Source: Affinundibacterium fentianense (GTDB lineage Bacteria > Pseudomonadota > Gammaproteobacteria > Burkholderiales > Burkholderiaceae_D). Taken from it: a stretch of DNA of 64,000 nucleotides. Numbering within the stretch: the first letter of the stretch is position 1; every line of letters begins with the position of its first letter. Below are positions 8,538 through 18,111 of this stretch, piece after piece. The notes beneath the pieces were generated by a model, which was not told the origin of the DNA, did not search any database, and was given only the letters and a program-made list of their open reading frames with translations. A program made the position numbers and the translations under genes. Location: the NCBI RefSeq assembly GCF_018139545.1, contig NZ_JAGSPJ010000001.1, forward strand, positions 310,001-374,000. Reading direction: 5' to 3'.

Positions 8538-9214
8538 AAATCTTTATAAATTAATTGTAGAAATTCCAAATCTTCGGGCACGGTCAATTTACGATTTCGC
8601 ATCGTACCTTCAACAAGTTTAGGTCGATATCCTAACGCTTCCATCGCACTCGATTCGTCGGTCACTTCGATTGCCATTTCCAATGCCCGTATCAGCATAT
8701 CTAAACGAAACATCTGCGGCGTCTGTGCCAACCACAGTTGTGTCCTGTCTATTGTCTCGAGTGTTTTTTCAGTTTGTCGTTTCACGGTATCAACCACGGG
8801 CAACGCCAAAATTCCGCCATTCACATCGTCCCCGATTGCTTCAATGAGCTTATTCACCAAATCTGGCGTCAAGCCTGGACGGGCTGCATCGTGTACCAAT
8901 ACCCAATCGTGATCTTGATAGTGACTGTATTTACGTATTATCTCCAAACCATTTTGTACGGTATCACGACGGGTTTCACCACCGCCATTCAGAATAGTCA
9001 ATTTCTCATTCGCGACTAGAGCAGCATCGATGAATGCATCCTCAGCGCTGACTACGACAAAGATGTGATCAATTTGCTGGGATGATAAAAAACAGTCAAC
9101 TGTCCTCTGTAAAACGCTTTTTCCTGCCAAATCCAAATACTGCTTCGGTATGCTTGCGGCCATACGCGCTCCAACCCCTGCAGCAGGAATCAAGGCAATA
9201 TACTTTGGCTTCAT
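8534..9214 (-). CDS. ispD: 2-C-methyl-D-erythritol 4-phosphate cytidylyltransferase
   Basis: 226 residues from the ATG at 9214. The N-terminal [19 protein letters not shown] is the nucleotidyltransferase signature that binds CTP, and VHDAARPGL with the later TVKR segment are further IspD landmarks. It joins MEP with CTP to form CDP-ME. An open frame extends upstream to 9379, but the added 55 residues do not resemble the family; GGGAAAG lies just upstream of the chosen ATG. It is divergent from mfd and overlaps ispF by 4 bases. Confidence 0.95.
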   Translation of the reverse strand: MKPKYIALIPAAGVGARMAASIPKQYLDLAGKSVLQRTVDCFLSSQQIDHIFVVVSAEDAFIDAALVANEKLTILNGGGETRRDTVQNGLEIIRKYSHYQDHDWVLVHDAARPGLTPDLVNKLIEAIGDDVNGGILALPVVDTVKRQTEKTLETIDRTQLWLAQTPQMFRLDMLIRALEMAIEVTDESSAMEALGYRPKLVEGTMRNRKLTVPEDLEFLQLIYKDL

Positions 9215-9409
9215 ACCGTTTGCACTTTCCCGTGGCAAATTGAGGGACAAATCTGATAATTCTGTCGATTGCTGGGTCATTTCTGGGATACAAGTCTCTA
9301 CGCTTGTGCATCGTTTATAATTGACCCTCATTTTAACCGCCAATTCCTGCCACTGGGATTTTTCCAGACGGTTTAGCATGAATTTGCAGAACTCCTTGCT
9401 TTACATCTA

Positions 9410-12400
9410 ATGTCTTTCGATTTCATCAAAGCACTACCCAACGCTGGTCACCGATTTGTGTTGCCATCGACTCATGGCTCGGCTGATGCCTATGCGATTG
9501 CGCAAGCTGCTACCGCATTAAAAAACAAAAATCGATTCCTGACGATATTTGTGGCCAGTCCAGCCGACGCGCAACGCTTGCTCAGTGAATTACCTTGGTT
9601 TGCACCTGAGCTTCGCTGTCATTTGTTGCCAGACTGGGAAACACTACCATATGACGCGTTTTCTCCGCACCAGGACTTGGTCTCTGAGCGGCTAGCGACC
9701 TTATATGAAATCAACAGCGGTACCTGTGATGCCCTGATTGTTCCCGCAACGACTGCTCTCGTGCGCATGGCACCACCCTCGTTCTTAGCGGCCTATACTT
9801 TTTTCTTCAAAGTCGGTGAGACGCTTAACGAGGCCAAACTCAAAACGCAACTTACACTTGCTGGATATACACATGTCTCCCAAGTGATGTCGCCAGGTGA
9901 ATACTCTGTTCGCGGTGGTTTAATCGATTTGTTCCCAATGGGATCGGTACTGCCCTATCGTCTCGATTTATTTGGCGATAGCATTGAAACCATACGCACC
10001 TTTGATGCCGATACGCAACGCTCACTGTATCCGGTCAAGGAAGTTAGGCTGCTGCCCGGTCGCGAATTCCCGATGGATGAAGGCGGTCGCAGCGCATTCC
10101 GCAATCGTTGGCGTGAGCAATTTGAAGGCGACCCTTCGCGCTCCACGATCTATAAAGATATTGGCAATGGGATCGCATCAGCGGGTATTGAATATTATCT
10201 ACCCTTATTTTTTGAATCAACAGCGACGTTGTTCGACTATTTACCGGAGAACACGCATTATGTTCTCATTGGTGATATTGAAGATGCGATACAACGTTTT
10301 TGGACCGACACGAGATCGCGATATCAATTTTTAAAATCTGACAGGGAGCGCCCTGTATTAGCTCCAGAGACGCTTTTTCTTCGCGATGAAGATTTTTTTG
10401 CGACACTGAAATCAGAATCTCGCTGGGTCGTGCAAAATGGAGGTGCCGCGTCAGAAATCTCTAGCTTTTTGCCCGATATTGCCGTCAACCGTCGTGCCGA
10501 CGATCCTCTGAATAATCTTCGCTCGTATCTGTTACAAACAGATAAACGTGTTTTTATCTGTGCGGAAACCGCTGGTCGCCGAGAAACTTTACAACAATAT
10601 TTCAGCGACTTTGATCTGGAAGTCAGTCTCAGTGAAGATTACACAGATTTTTTAACGAGCTCGACAAAATTGGTCTTGGGCGTCGCACCTCTGCATGCTG
10701 GTTTTCAGACACATGAGATCGCTTTCATCACTGAAACGGAATTGTATGCTGGGTCGGGCAAACGCATCGGTCGCAAGAAACAAGAAGCTGTAACACAAGT
10801 CGAACACATGGTGCGCGACTTGTCCGAATTGAAAATTGGAGATCCGGTCGTTCACAGCAATCACGGTATTGGCCGGTATATGGGCTTGGTTAGCATGGAT
10901 TTAGGAGACGGCGAGACTGAATTCCTCCATTTGGAATATGCGAAGGATACCAAACTCTACGTCCCAGTCGCGCAACTGCATGTAATTTCACGCTATTCTG
11001 GCGCATCACCAGACGATGCGCCTCTCCATGCATTGGGATCGGGTCAGTGGGAAAAAGCAAAACGCAAAGCTGCACAACAAATTCGCGACACCGCGGCTGA
11101 GTTGCTTAACTTATATGCACGTCGCGCTTTGCGCCAAGGTCATGCGTTTGAATATTCAGCCCACGACTACGCCGCCTTCGCAGATAGCTTTGGATTTGAA
11201 GAAACCCCTGATCAAGCTGCGGCAATCAACGCCGTGATTGGCGACATGACGTCTGGCAAACCGATGGATAGGCTGATCTGTGGTGACGTGGGTTTCGGCA
11301 AAACAGAAGTGGCTTTGCGGGCAGCTTTTGTGGCAGTCATGGGCGGAAAACAAGTCGCCATTCTTGCACCGACGACACTACTGGCAGAACAGCATGCTCA
11401 AACCTTCACCGATCGTTTTGCCAATTGGCCTGTAAAAATTGCAGAGTTATCTCGATTCAGAAGCGGCAAAGAAATCACACAAGCCATCAAAGGGATGGGT
11501 GATGGTACCGTCGACATCGTGATTGGCACACATAAACTCTTGTCCGAGGATGTGAAATTCTCGCGACTAGGATTGGTGATCATCGATGAAGAACATCGTT
11601 TTGGTGTGCGTCAGAAAGAAGCATTAAAATCACTGCGTGCAGAAGTCGATATATTGACTTTAACCGCGACACCGATTCCACGAACCCTAGGTATGGCATT
11701 AGAAGGCTTGCGCGATTTTTCTATCATCGCGACAGCACCACAAAAGCGTTTGGCAATCAAAACATTCGTGCGTAGTGAAAGCGATTCCGTCATTCGAGAA
11801 GCGTGTTTACGCGAATTGAAGCGCGGCGGGCAAGTATATTTCTTGCACAATGAAGTCGAGACTATTGAAAACCGCAAAGCCATGCTGGAAGCGCTTTTAC
11901 CAGAAGCGCGCATCGCTGTCGGGCATGGTCAAATGAACGAACGCGACCTCGAAAAAGTGATGCGAGATTTCGTTGCGCAACGTTACAACATCCTTTTGTG
12001 TACAACGATTATAGAAACGGGGATCGATGTCCCAAGTGCGAACACGATTATCATGCATCGAGCGGATAAATTTGGTTTGGCGCAATTGCATCAATTGCGT
12101 GGACGCGTGGGTCGTTCGCATCACCAAGCCTATGCCTATTTATTGGTGCACGATATACAAGGTTTGACAAAACAAGCTAATCGCCGCTTAGAGGCAATTC
12201 AACAAATGGAAGAACTTGGTAGCGGGTTTTACCTAGCCATGCATGACTTGGAAATTCGTGGCGCTGGTGAAGTCTTAGGTGACAATCAATCTGGTGAAAT
12301 GCACGAGATCGGATTCCAAATGTATTCCGATATGTTAAGTGAAGCTGTACGCTGTTTAAAGAACGGCAAGGAACCCGATTTAGCCGCCCCGCTCGCCACC

Positions 12401-12829
12401 ACAACAGAAATTAATTTGCACATCCCGGCTCTCTTACCCAGCGATTTTTGTGGTGATGTGCATGAACGTTTGTCTATCTACAAACGCCTCGCAAATTGCA
12501 ACAAACAAGATGCAATTGATGATTTACAAGAAGAACTGATCGATCGTTTCGGAAAATTGCCCGAACCGGTCAAGTCCCTCTTAGAAACTCACCGCCTACG
12601 CATTGCGGCCAAGTCGCTCGGCATTATTAAAATTGATGCCCATAGCGAAGCTGCGACTCTACAGTTTGAACCGCAACCTCCGATTGATGCGATGCGAATT
12701 ATCGAATTGATTCAAAAGAACAAACACATCAAACTTAACGGTCAAGATAAGTTGCGCATCAGTGCCAATATGCCAGATCTTGCAACAAGAGTTGCACAAA
12801 TCAAGAGCACAATGAAAGCGCTACATTGA
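9410..12829 (+). CDS. mfd: Transcription-repair coupling factor Mfd
   Basis: 1139 residues, normal for Mfd. It removes RNA polymerase stalled at DNA lesions and recruits UvrA. The N-terminal UvrB-homology region contains LPDWETLPYD. The RNA-polymerase-interacting, CarD-like domain holds IGDPVVHSNHGIGRYMGL. The RecG-like translocase has Walker A GDVGFGKTEVALRAAF, DEEH in VIIDEEHRFGV, TATPIPRTL, and the QLRGRVGRS motif VI. A C-terminal TRCF domain follows. The gene is intact. It is followed at 28 bases by serB on the same strand. The divergent promoter region shared with ispD lies at 9215-9409. Confidence 0.98.
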   Translation: MSFDFIKALPNAGHRFVLPSTHGSADAYAIAQAATALKNKNRFLTIFVASPADAQRLLSELPWFAPELRCHLLPDWETLPYDAFSPHQDLVSERLATLYEINSGTCDALIVPATTALVRMAPPSFLAAYTFFFKVGETLNEAKLKTQLTLAGYTHVSQVMSPGEYSVRGGLIDLFPMGSVLPYRLDLFGDSIETIRTFDADTQRSLYPVKEVRLLPGREFPMDEGGRSAFRNRWREQFEGDPSRSTIYKDIGNGIASAGIEYYLPLFFESTATLFDYLPENTHYVLIGDIEDAIQRFWTDTRSRYQFLKSDRERPVLAPETLFLRDEDFFATLKSESRWVVQNGGAASEISSFLPDIAVNRRADDPLNNLRSYLLQTDKRVFICAETAGRRETLQQYFSDFDLEVSLSEDYTDFLTSSTKLVLGVAPLHAGFQTHEIAFITETELYAGSGKRIGRKKQEAVTQVEHMVRDLSELKIGDPVVHSNHGIGRYMGLVSMDLGDGETEFLHLEYAKDTKLYVPVAQLHVISRYSGASPDDAPLHALGSGQWEKAKRKAAQQIRDTAAELLNLYARRALRQGHAFEYSAHDYAAFADSFGFEETPDQAAAINAVIGDMTSGKPMDRLICGDVGFGKTEVALRAAFVAVMGGKQVAILAPTTLLAEQHAQTFTDRFANWPVKIAELSRFRSGKEITQAIKGMGDGTVDIVIGTHKLLSEDVKFSRLGLVIIDEEHRFGVRQKEALKSLRAEVDILTLTATPIPRTLGMALEGLRDFSIIATAPQKRLAIKTFVRSESDSVIREACLRELKRGGQVYFLHNEVETIENRKAMLEALLPEARIAVGHGQMNERDLEKVMRDFVAQRYNILLCTTIIETGIDVPSANTIIMHRADKFGLAQLHQLRGRVGRSHHQAYAYLLVHDIQGLTKQANRRLEAIQQMEELGSGFYLAMHDLEIRGAGEVLGDNQSGEMHEIGFQMYSDMLSEAVRCLKNGKEPDLAAPLATTTEINLHIPALLPSDFCGDVHERLSIYKRLANCNKQDAIDDLQEELIDRFGKLPEPVKSLLETHRLRIAAKSLGIIKIDAHSEAATLQFEPQPPIDAMRIIELIQKNKHIKLNGQDKLRISANMPDLATRVAQIKSTMKALH

Positions 12830-12857
12830 TCTGCTGACATTTCACTAAAGTATATAT

Positions 12858-13712
12858 ATGAATCTGATTATTCAAGGCTTAAATACGGTCTTATCGCAAC
12901 ATACGGCAATCATCCAAAAAATTGCACAAATGTCGAATGCGAATAAGATTATCCCAATCAATTCGAGGGCAATCCGTTTAGAGAACGTCCAATGCGACAG
13001 TCAAATCCTAGAAGTCATCCAAGACCAATGTTTGCAGGCGCAGCTCGATGTCTATCATGGAATTCAACGCCAACTTTCTGATTTTAAGCTCGTCGCCATG
13101 GATATGGATTCCACTTTAATCACCATAGAGTGCATCGACGAAATCGCTGATATGCAGGGCCTCAAGCCACAAGTTGCAGAAATTACTGAAGCAGCGATGC
13201 GGGGCGAAATTGAATTTCAAGAAAGCTTGGTGCGCCGTGTTAGTTTATTGAAAGGACTCGAGGCGTCAGCACTCCAACGAGTTTATGAACAGCGTTTGCA
13301 ATTATCCTTGGGTGCAGAAAATATGCTTAAGCAAGTACAGCAAGCAGGCTTAAAAACTTTGTTAGTATCAGGTGGTTTTACCTTCTTTACCGATAGGATG
13401 CAGTCACGCTTAAACCTTGATTACACCCATGCGAATGTTCTCGAGATCATTGACGATAAACTCACCGGCAAGGTCATTGGTGGCATTGTCGATGCCGATG
13501 AAAAGAAACGCACAGTTGAAAAGGTATGTCAGGATCTTGGCATTAACCCACAACAAGCGATCGTTATGGGAGATGGGGCAAATGATTTGAAGATGATGGG
13601 GATCGCTGGCTTGTCAGTCGCCTTTCGCGCTAAACCAGTGGTGCGTCAGCAAGCTAATCTTGCTTTGAACTTTGTTGGTCTAGATGGAATTTTGAATGTC
13701 TTAACAGCCTAG
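12858..13712 (+). CDS. serB: Phosphoserine phosphatase SerB
   Basis: 284-residue HAD-superfamily enzyme for the last step of serine synthesis. The nucleophile motif is DMDST (82-86), motif II is VSGGFTFF, and motif III is the metal-binding GDGAND (238-243). The N-terminal about 75 residues are a degenerate ACT-like region as in other SerB proteins. It lies 28 bases after mfd and may share its transcript. Cytoplasmic. No obvious terminator with a T-run follows. Confidence 0.95.
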   Translation: MNLIIQGLNTVLSQHTAIIQKIAQMSNANKIIPINSRAIRLENVQCDSQILEVIQDQCLQAQLDVYHGIQRQLSDFKLVAMDMDSTLITIECIDEIADMQGLKPQVAEITEAAMRGEIEFQESLVRRVSLLKGLEASALQRVYEQRLQLSLGAENMLKQVQQAGLKTLLVSGGFTFFTDRMQSRLNLDYTHANVLEIIDDKLTGKVIGGIVDADEKKRTVEKVCQDLGINPQQAIVMGDGANDLKMMGIAGLSVAFRAKPVVRQQANLALNFVGLDGILNVLTA

Positions 13713-13867
13713 CGAGCAAAAGAGAACTCTGCAGCGGGTTCGACCCGTCCTACGAATTATGGCATCACTAGCCTGCTGCGCGCTCTAAAGAAAACCACGC
13801 CGATCAAAAAAATTACTATAAAAACTGGATACTCCAGAATCCGAGTATCCAGCCAAATCAGATCGTG

Positions 13868-15319
13868 TTAGCTCAACTTCCAAACATAATCAACTCTTGT
13901 TGTCGTTGGTTGGGGCTTGCCATTGAGGGTTCCTGGCGTTGCTGTGCATTTTCCTGACAGAAGCTGACTTTTCACAGCATCATCGAGCAATTCATGACCA
14001 CTGGACTTCACTATATCGACAGCATCGATACGCCCAATGGCAGAGAAATGCACTTCTAAGCTCGACACGCCTTGCGATTCAGCACGCAAGGCTTTACGAG
14101 GATATTCTGGAGCACAACCTTTTTTCATAAAATTGATCCGAGCAGGGACGATGACATCCTCACCACGGCTTCCCTTGCTCTTTGAAACTTTAGGAACTGC
14201 CGGGGAAGACGAGATCTGATCATGCAAGGACGGCTCTCTTAGGTCTGCCATGGCGAATTCTGCATCAAGCTCATTGCGTTCTTCGATGGCGACAATTTGA
14301 TTCTGTGTGTTGACTTGTTTGCTTTGAGAGATAGTAGGCAATGCTGCATTGGCGGCAAATCCGACACAGACAGTCGCAATCCCGACTACTGTTACCGCGG
14401 TTTTCCAATTGATACTTTGTGCTTCTGGACGCACTAAACGTTTGATTCTCAACATAAGATTTCCTCCATGTGCCGCTTGGGCGAGTTGAGGGGTGGTGAA
14501 TTGGATATACTCCAATTCCTGTAATGCAAGTGCCAGACGCCGCGGTTCGCCGAGCATACTTGCCGCTAAATCATCCGCAATGTTCTCGCGTTCAATGCGG
14601 ATTTTTTTTGAAATCCACCAAACAGCTGGGTGGAAGAACAAAACCATTTCAATCAAATTTTGAATAAAGTTGACGACATAATCGAAGCGCGAAATGTGTG
14701 CTAGTTCGTGCGCAATCAAAGCTTCCAAATAGCTAGGGGTCATGCCAGTCAAAAGAGAGGCTGGAAGCAAAACCATTGGTCTTATCCAACCTATCGTGAT
14801 CGGACTTTCTAGTTCGTTGACGATACGCACGAGAACAGGCTTAGCAATCTGAAAATGTTCCGCTAATTGATCGGTCTTTTGCTGCCAATAAGCGTTGCTG
14901 ACACCGCGTTTTCCGTTGGTGTAAGACCGTAACCAAAAAATACCTAGCAATAGTCGCAAGCCAAGTATGGCAACCACAGTCGCCCATGTAATGACGATGA
15001 AATCGATGTGCATCTGAAACCAAATTTGCATTGCATCGATCCAACTTAATGCCGTCTTAGATTCAAGCAAGTGACCGGAAACGACCTGTTCATCAAGGGA
15101 GATTTTTGTCGTTTGCAAGCGTTGTAACAACTCCCAGATCGGTGCAAACAAGCATAGCGCTAGGCTAAGACATGCAATCAAATAGCGAGTTTGGGCACGG
15201 GCATTACGACTTAGTTGCAAAAGGAAGGCCGTGCATAAAGTGATTGCAGCACCTTGCCATAGAAAATGAACGAGCGTCCAACCGATAGCGTTGGTAAGCA
15301 ATGGAAAGTCGATGGTCAT
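13868..15319 (-). CDS. BlaR1/MecR1-type M56 membrane metalloprotease with C-terminal TonB domain
   Basis: 483 residues. N-terminal hydrophobic segments at about 8-32, 42-62 and 102-130 anchor it in the inner membrane. The zinc-protease motif HELAH is at 204-208, with the downstream E245 in RENIADD as probable third ligand. A further membrane segment (about 303-325) leads to a periplasmic part, and the last 90 residues form a TonB C-terminal (energy-transducer) domain around EYPRKALRAESQGVSSLEV. In the BlaR1 family the protease relays a signal by cleaving the paired repressor. The sensor is replaced here by a TonB-like domain, so the stimulus is unknown and need not be a beta-lactam. Translationally coupled to blaI. 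Confidence 0.9.
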   Translation of the reverse strand: MTIDFPLLTNAIGWTLVHFLWQGAAITLCTAFLLQLSRNARAQTRYLIACLSLALCLFAPIWELLQRLQTTKISLDEQVVSGHLLESKTALSWIDAMQIWFQMHIDFIVITWATVVAILGLRLLLGIFWLRSYTNGKRGVSNAYWQQKTDQLAEHFQIAKPVLVRIVNELESPITIGWIRPMVLLPASLLTGMTPSYLEALIAHELAHISRFDYVVNFIQNLIEMVLFFHPAVWWISKKIRIERENIADDLAASMLGEPRRLALALQELEYIQFTTPQLAQAAHGGNLMLRIKRLVRPEAQSINWKTAVTVVGIATVCVGFAANAALPTISQSKQVNTQNQIVAIEERNELDAEFAMADLREPSLHDQISSSPAVPKVSKSKGSRGEDVIVPARINFMKKGCAPEYPRKALRAESQGVSSLEVHFSAIGRIDAVDIVKSSGHELLDDAVKSQLLSGKCTATPGTLNGKPQPTTTRVDYVWKLS

Positions 15320-15720
15320 TTTTCGTCTCCATGCAAAAATTTTTGAATTTCTTCTCGCTCCTCTTTGCTGACATGCGTTCGCAAGGCTGAGAGAATCAAA
15401 GCTTTCGCCGAACCGGAAAAAGCTTTTTGAATTAAATCTTTCACCAAATTCGTTTGCAAGGCGTCTTGCTCTTCAACCGCAGCATACACATGTGCTTTTT
15501 GACTCTCGTCTCGGCGCAATTGACCTTTGCTGTGCATCACTTGCAGCATCCGCAGCACCGACGCATAAGCCAGATCTGGTCGCTCTTTGATGGCAGCTTC
15601 ATGCACTTGCTTGGCGGTGGCTGGCCCAAGAACCCAAAGCAAGCGCATCAGCTCCATTTCAGCTGCAGTTGGTTTTGGTGGAGTGACTGCCTTTGCTTCG
15701 CCCGTATGATTTTTTTTCAT
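15316..15720 (-). CDS. BlaI/MecI/CopY-family transcriptional repressor
   Basis: 134 residues with the BlaI-type winged helix: an AEMELMRLLWVLGPATAKQVHEA helix pair, YASVLRMLQVMHSKGQLRRDE as recognition helix and wing, and a C-terminal dimerisation/cleavage region. In this family the partner M56 protease inactivates the repressor. It overlaps the M56 gene by 4 bases, and a set of regularly spaced palindromes lies in its promoter region (15748-15785), so autoregulation is likely. Confidence 0.92.
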   Translation of the reverse strand: MKKNHTGEAKAVTPPKPTAAEMELMRLLWVLGPATAKQVHEAAIKERPDLAYASVLRMLQVMHSKGQLRRDESQKAHVYAAVEEQDALQTNLVKDLIQKAFSGSAKALILSALRTHVSKEEREEIQKFLHGDEK

Positions 15721-15747
15721 TTAATGTCGCAATAAAGTAGATCAATA

Positions 15748-15785
15748 AATCTAGATTAATTGATCTAGATTGTTTTGTCTAGATT
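15748..15785. promoter_or_regulatory. Probable BlaI operator: three TCTAGA palindromes at exact 14-bp steps
   Basis: TCTAGA occurs at 15750, 15764 and 15778, each followed by TT and embedded in AATCTAGATT, GATCTAGATT and GTCTAGATT. The steps are exactly 14 bases. The array lies 28-65 bases upstream of the BlaI-family start codon, where a promoter should be. This is seen directly in the sequence; binding by this repressor is inferred. Confidence 0.75.
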
Positions 15786-16017
15786 AATTTTAAGTATTTT
15801 TATTTTCAGTTCGATTAATTATTAGGAACCACCGCAACTAAAGACTTGAAGCTCGATTGCATATCCATCCACCTTCTTACGCCGCTGACCGCAACCGAGA
15901 ACAAACGCAAGCTACAAAGCAAAATCGTGTTCGCCGCACACGCGATATAATCACGCAGGTAAGATAAATTCTGAATTCCAGCCTATCCAATTTGATCGAC
16001 TAAAGGAGATACCAATC

Positions 16018-16710
16018 ATGATCGATGTCTATTCTTGGCCAACGCCTAACGGTCACAAAATTCATATCATGCTGGAAGAATGTGGGCTCCAATACCGTGC
16101 AATACCGATCGATATCAGCGCAGGAGATCAATTTAAGCCCGAATTTTTAGCGATGTCACCGAACAATAAGATTCCTGCAATTGTTGATGCCGATGGACCT
16201 GACGGCAAACCTATTGCGCTATTTGAATCTGGTGCAATCTTGATCTATCTCGCAAGTAAAGCCGGACGATATCTCGGAACAAGTGACAGGGAAAAATATC
16301 AGACCTTACAATGGCTATTGTTTCAAGTAGGCGGCTTTGGACCGATGCTCGGACAAGCCCATCACTTTCGTATTTATGCCCCTGAAAAAATTGACTATGC
16401 CTATGATCGGTATTCGAATGAAGCAAAGCGTTTATACCAAGTTTTAGAAAATCAATTAACGCAACACGCCTATTTAGCTGGGGAAAATTATACAATCGCC
16501 GACATCGCCACATTTCCATGGGCACGGTCTGCGGCAAACCAAGGAATAGATTGGGCCGACTATCCGAACGCAAAACGTTGGTTCGACCAGATTTCGCAAC
16601 GTCCAGCAGTGCAGAGAGGCTTAGCTGTTTTAGCAAAACAACGAAAACCATTAACTGATGCGAATGCAAAAGATGTCCTGTTTGGACAAACGCAGTACGC
16701 AAAACGCTAG
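16018..16710 (+). CDS. yfcG: Nu-class glutathione S-transferase / GSH-dependent disulfide-bond oxidoreductase (YfcG type)
   Basis: 230 residues with a thioredoxin-like N-terminal domain and a helical C-terminal domain. It closely resembles E. coli YfcG: PTPNGHKIHI at the N-terminus with T9 and N11 (the residues used for GSSG binding and catalysis in YfcG), MSPNNKIPAIVD, LFESGAILIYLA, and QVGGFGPMLGQAHHF. YfcG has disulfide-bond reductase activity with glutathione rather than classic transferase activity. AAAGGAGA precedes the ATG. It stands alone, divergent from the blaI operator region, 68 bases before the DUF2863 gene. Confidence 0.93.
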   Translation: MIDVYSWPTPNGHKIHIMLEECGLQYRAIPIDISAGDQFKPEFLAMSPNNKIPAIVDADGPDGKPIALFESGAILIYLASKAGRYLGTSDREKYQTLQWLLFQVGGFGPMLGQAHHFRIYAPEKIDYAYDRYSNEAKRLYQVLENQLTQHAYLAGENYTIADIATFPWARSAANQGIDWADYPNAKRWFDQISQRPAVQRGLAVLAKQRKPLTDANAKDVLFGQTQYAKR

Positions 16711-16777
16711 AAATCCAACCTATCTAAACCACACACTAGCGCCAGCATTCACAACAAACAAAACTTAAGACTACATT

Positions 16778-18013
16778 ATGCGCCGCGCACCGAAAAAAAA
16801 GATCCAGAAATTAGCAGGCGATGCTTTACGCATCGCCAATCTCGCCTCTGCCGTTTCACAGGCAGGAAGCCGACTCGAAGATCAGGATTGGCAAAATTTG
16901 CTCGATGAATTGATTGCGAAGAATCTGGAAGCACGACATCAGTCGATACTTGATGCCGCTGCAGAGCATGTATTTACCAATCAACCCGAAGCCTATGAGG
17001 TCCTAATTGAGGCGATCGAGTCTATTGCTACATCAGGGCACCAAGAAGCGGGTGACACTGACTATGAGTTGTTACTAGTCGCCGCCCCTATATTGGCTTG
17101 GAGCCGTTTCGATATCGCATCTGGGCCGATTCCTGCCCCAATCGTGAAGTCTTTATCACTTAGTTGGCGTGAATCTCTACTATGTAAAGGGGTGCAAGTG
17201 TCGTTATTACCCACTTTATATTCTATTGATCAATTGCCGCAAGATCATTGCGCGGTCAACGAACTCTTGCACCATACCGCACAAAATTTTCTACGCAACA
17301 AGAATAATTCTTCGCCCAAAGAATTACCCAAAACTGTTCCATTCTTAGCTGACAGTCGGTACCTACTCGGCGTTATTTTAGCGCCGACCAATGCACCAGT
17401 ATTCCAATGGCAATTAACTGCACCACCGTTTGACATTGCCAAAGCAAAAGAGGCAGCACTACTTTTGTGGAAACAACGTGCTCATGCTGACGTTGGCCAT
17501 CTATTGCCAGGATGCGGCTTCGAATTCTTATTGCCCGAGGCCTATTATTCTGCGTGCCGCGAAGCGGATATCTTGATCCGACCAATTTCAATACGGGCAA
17601 CGGTGTTCTATTTAACGCAAACTCTCAATATTGAAGCATCGGAACTCAGTGCAGTAGTTGCCAGATTTGGTCCAGAATTAAATCCCGGACAAGTGGATGA
17701 GATTCGTATTGGTTTCACCTTAAAGAAAGCATCCGACATCATTTACGGCGTTATTTGGCCTTTGTACCAGCAGGAAGATGAAGTAAATGCCCTAGTCGGT
17801 GCGAACAGTGCCAACGTCGAGCAACGAGCAGGTGAAATTCCAACACTCTTAAAAGAAAGCGGTATTCAACAGATTCTGGTGTTAGAGGATATTTTTGGTC
17901 TCGAATTTTGCGATGATTGCCAAGCACCACTTTATGCTGACGCCGAAGGCGACTTGGTTCATCCAGAAATGCCTGAGGATGCGCCACCGGAAGGCTCTGT
18001 CCACTTACATTGA
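16778..18013 (+). CDS. DUF2863 family protein
   Basis: 411 residues, cytoplasmic, with no signal peptide or membrane segment. The N-terminal MRRAPKKKIQKLAGDALRIA and the C-terminal acidic segment with a CDDC pair (EFCDDCQAPLY, near residue 385) are as in DUF2863 proteins, a family essentially confined to Burkholderiales and of unknown function. The C-terminal Cys pair might bind a metal, but this is a guess. It is closed by a terminator at 18057-18097. Confidence 0.85.
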   Translation: MRRAPKKKIQKLAGDALRIANLASAVSQAGSRLEDQDWQNLLDELIAKNLEARHQSILDAAAEHVFTNQPEAYEVLIEAIESIATSGHQEAGDTDYELLLVAAPILAWSRFDIASGPIPAPIVKSLSLSWRESLLCKGVQVSLLPTLYSIDQLPQDHCAVNELLHHTAQNFLRNKNNSSPKELPKTVPFLADSRYLLGVILAPTNAPVFQWQLTAPPFDIAKAKEAALLLWKQRAHADVGHLLPGCGFEFLLPEAYYSACREADILIRPISIRATVFYLTQTLNIEASELSAVVARFGPELNPGQVDEIRIGFTLKKASDIIYGVIWPLYQQEDEVNALVGANSANVEQRAGEIPTLLKESGIQQILVLEDIFGLEFCDDCQAPLYADAEGDLVHPEMPEDAPPEGSVHLH

Positions 18014-18056
18014 ACTGATGTTATCGTTTTGATTTTGAATATTGGGAGAGTTAATT

Positions 18057-18097
18057 AAAAGAGCCTGCACGCATCTATCGTATAGGCTCTTTTTTTA
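18057..18097. terminator. Rho-independent terminator
   Basis: AAAGAGCCT and AGGCTCTTT pair around a 17-base loop and are followed by a run of seven T on the plus strand. It terminates the DUF2863 gene and, with the A-run on the other side, probably also the convergent CYTH gene. Confidence 0.85.
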
Positions 18098-18111
18098 TAA
18101 TTTCGTGATTT

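Noticed and set aside
9215-9379. N-terminal extension of IspD by 55 residues
   Set aside because: Family members begin at the [10 protein letters not shown] strand; the extension has no similarity and would occupy the mfd divergent promoter region.
13735-13765. tRNA T-arm-like hairpin CGGGTTCGACCCG after serB
   Set aside because: No acceptor, D or anticodon arm can be built around it; simply a short inverted repeat.
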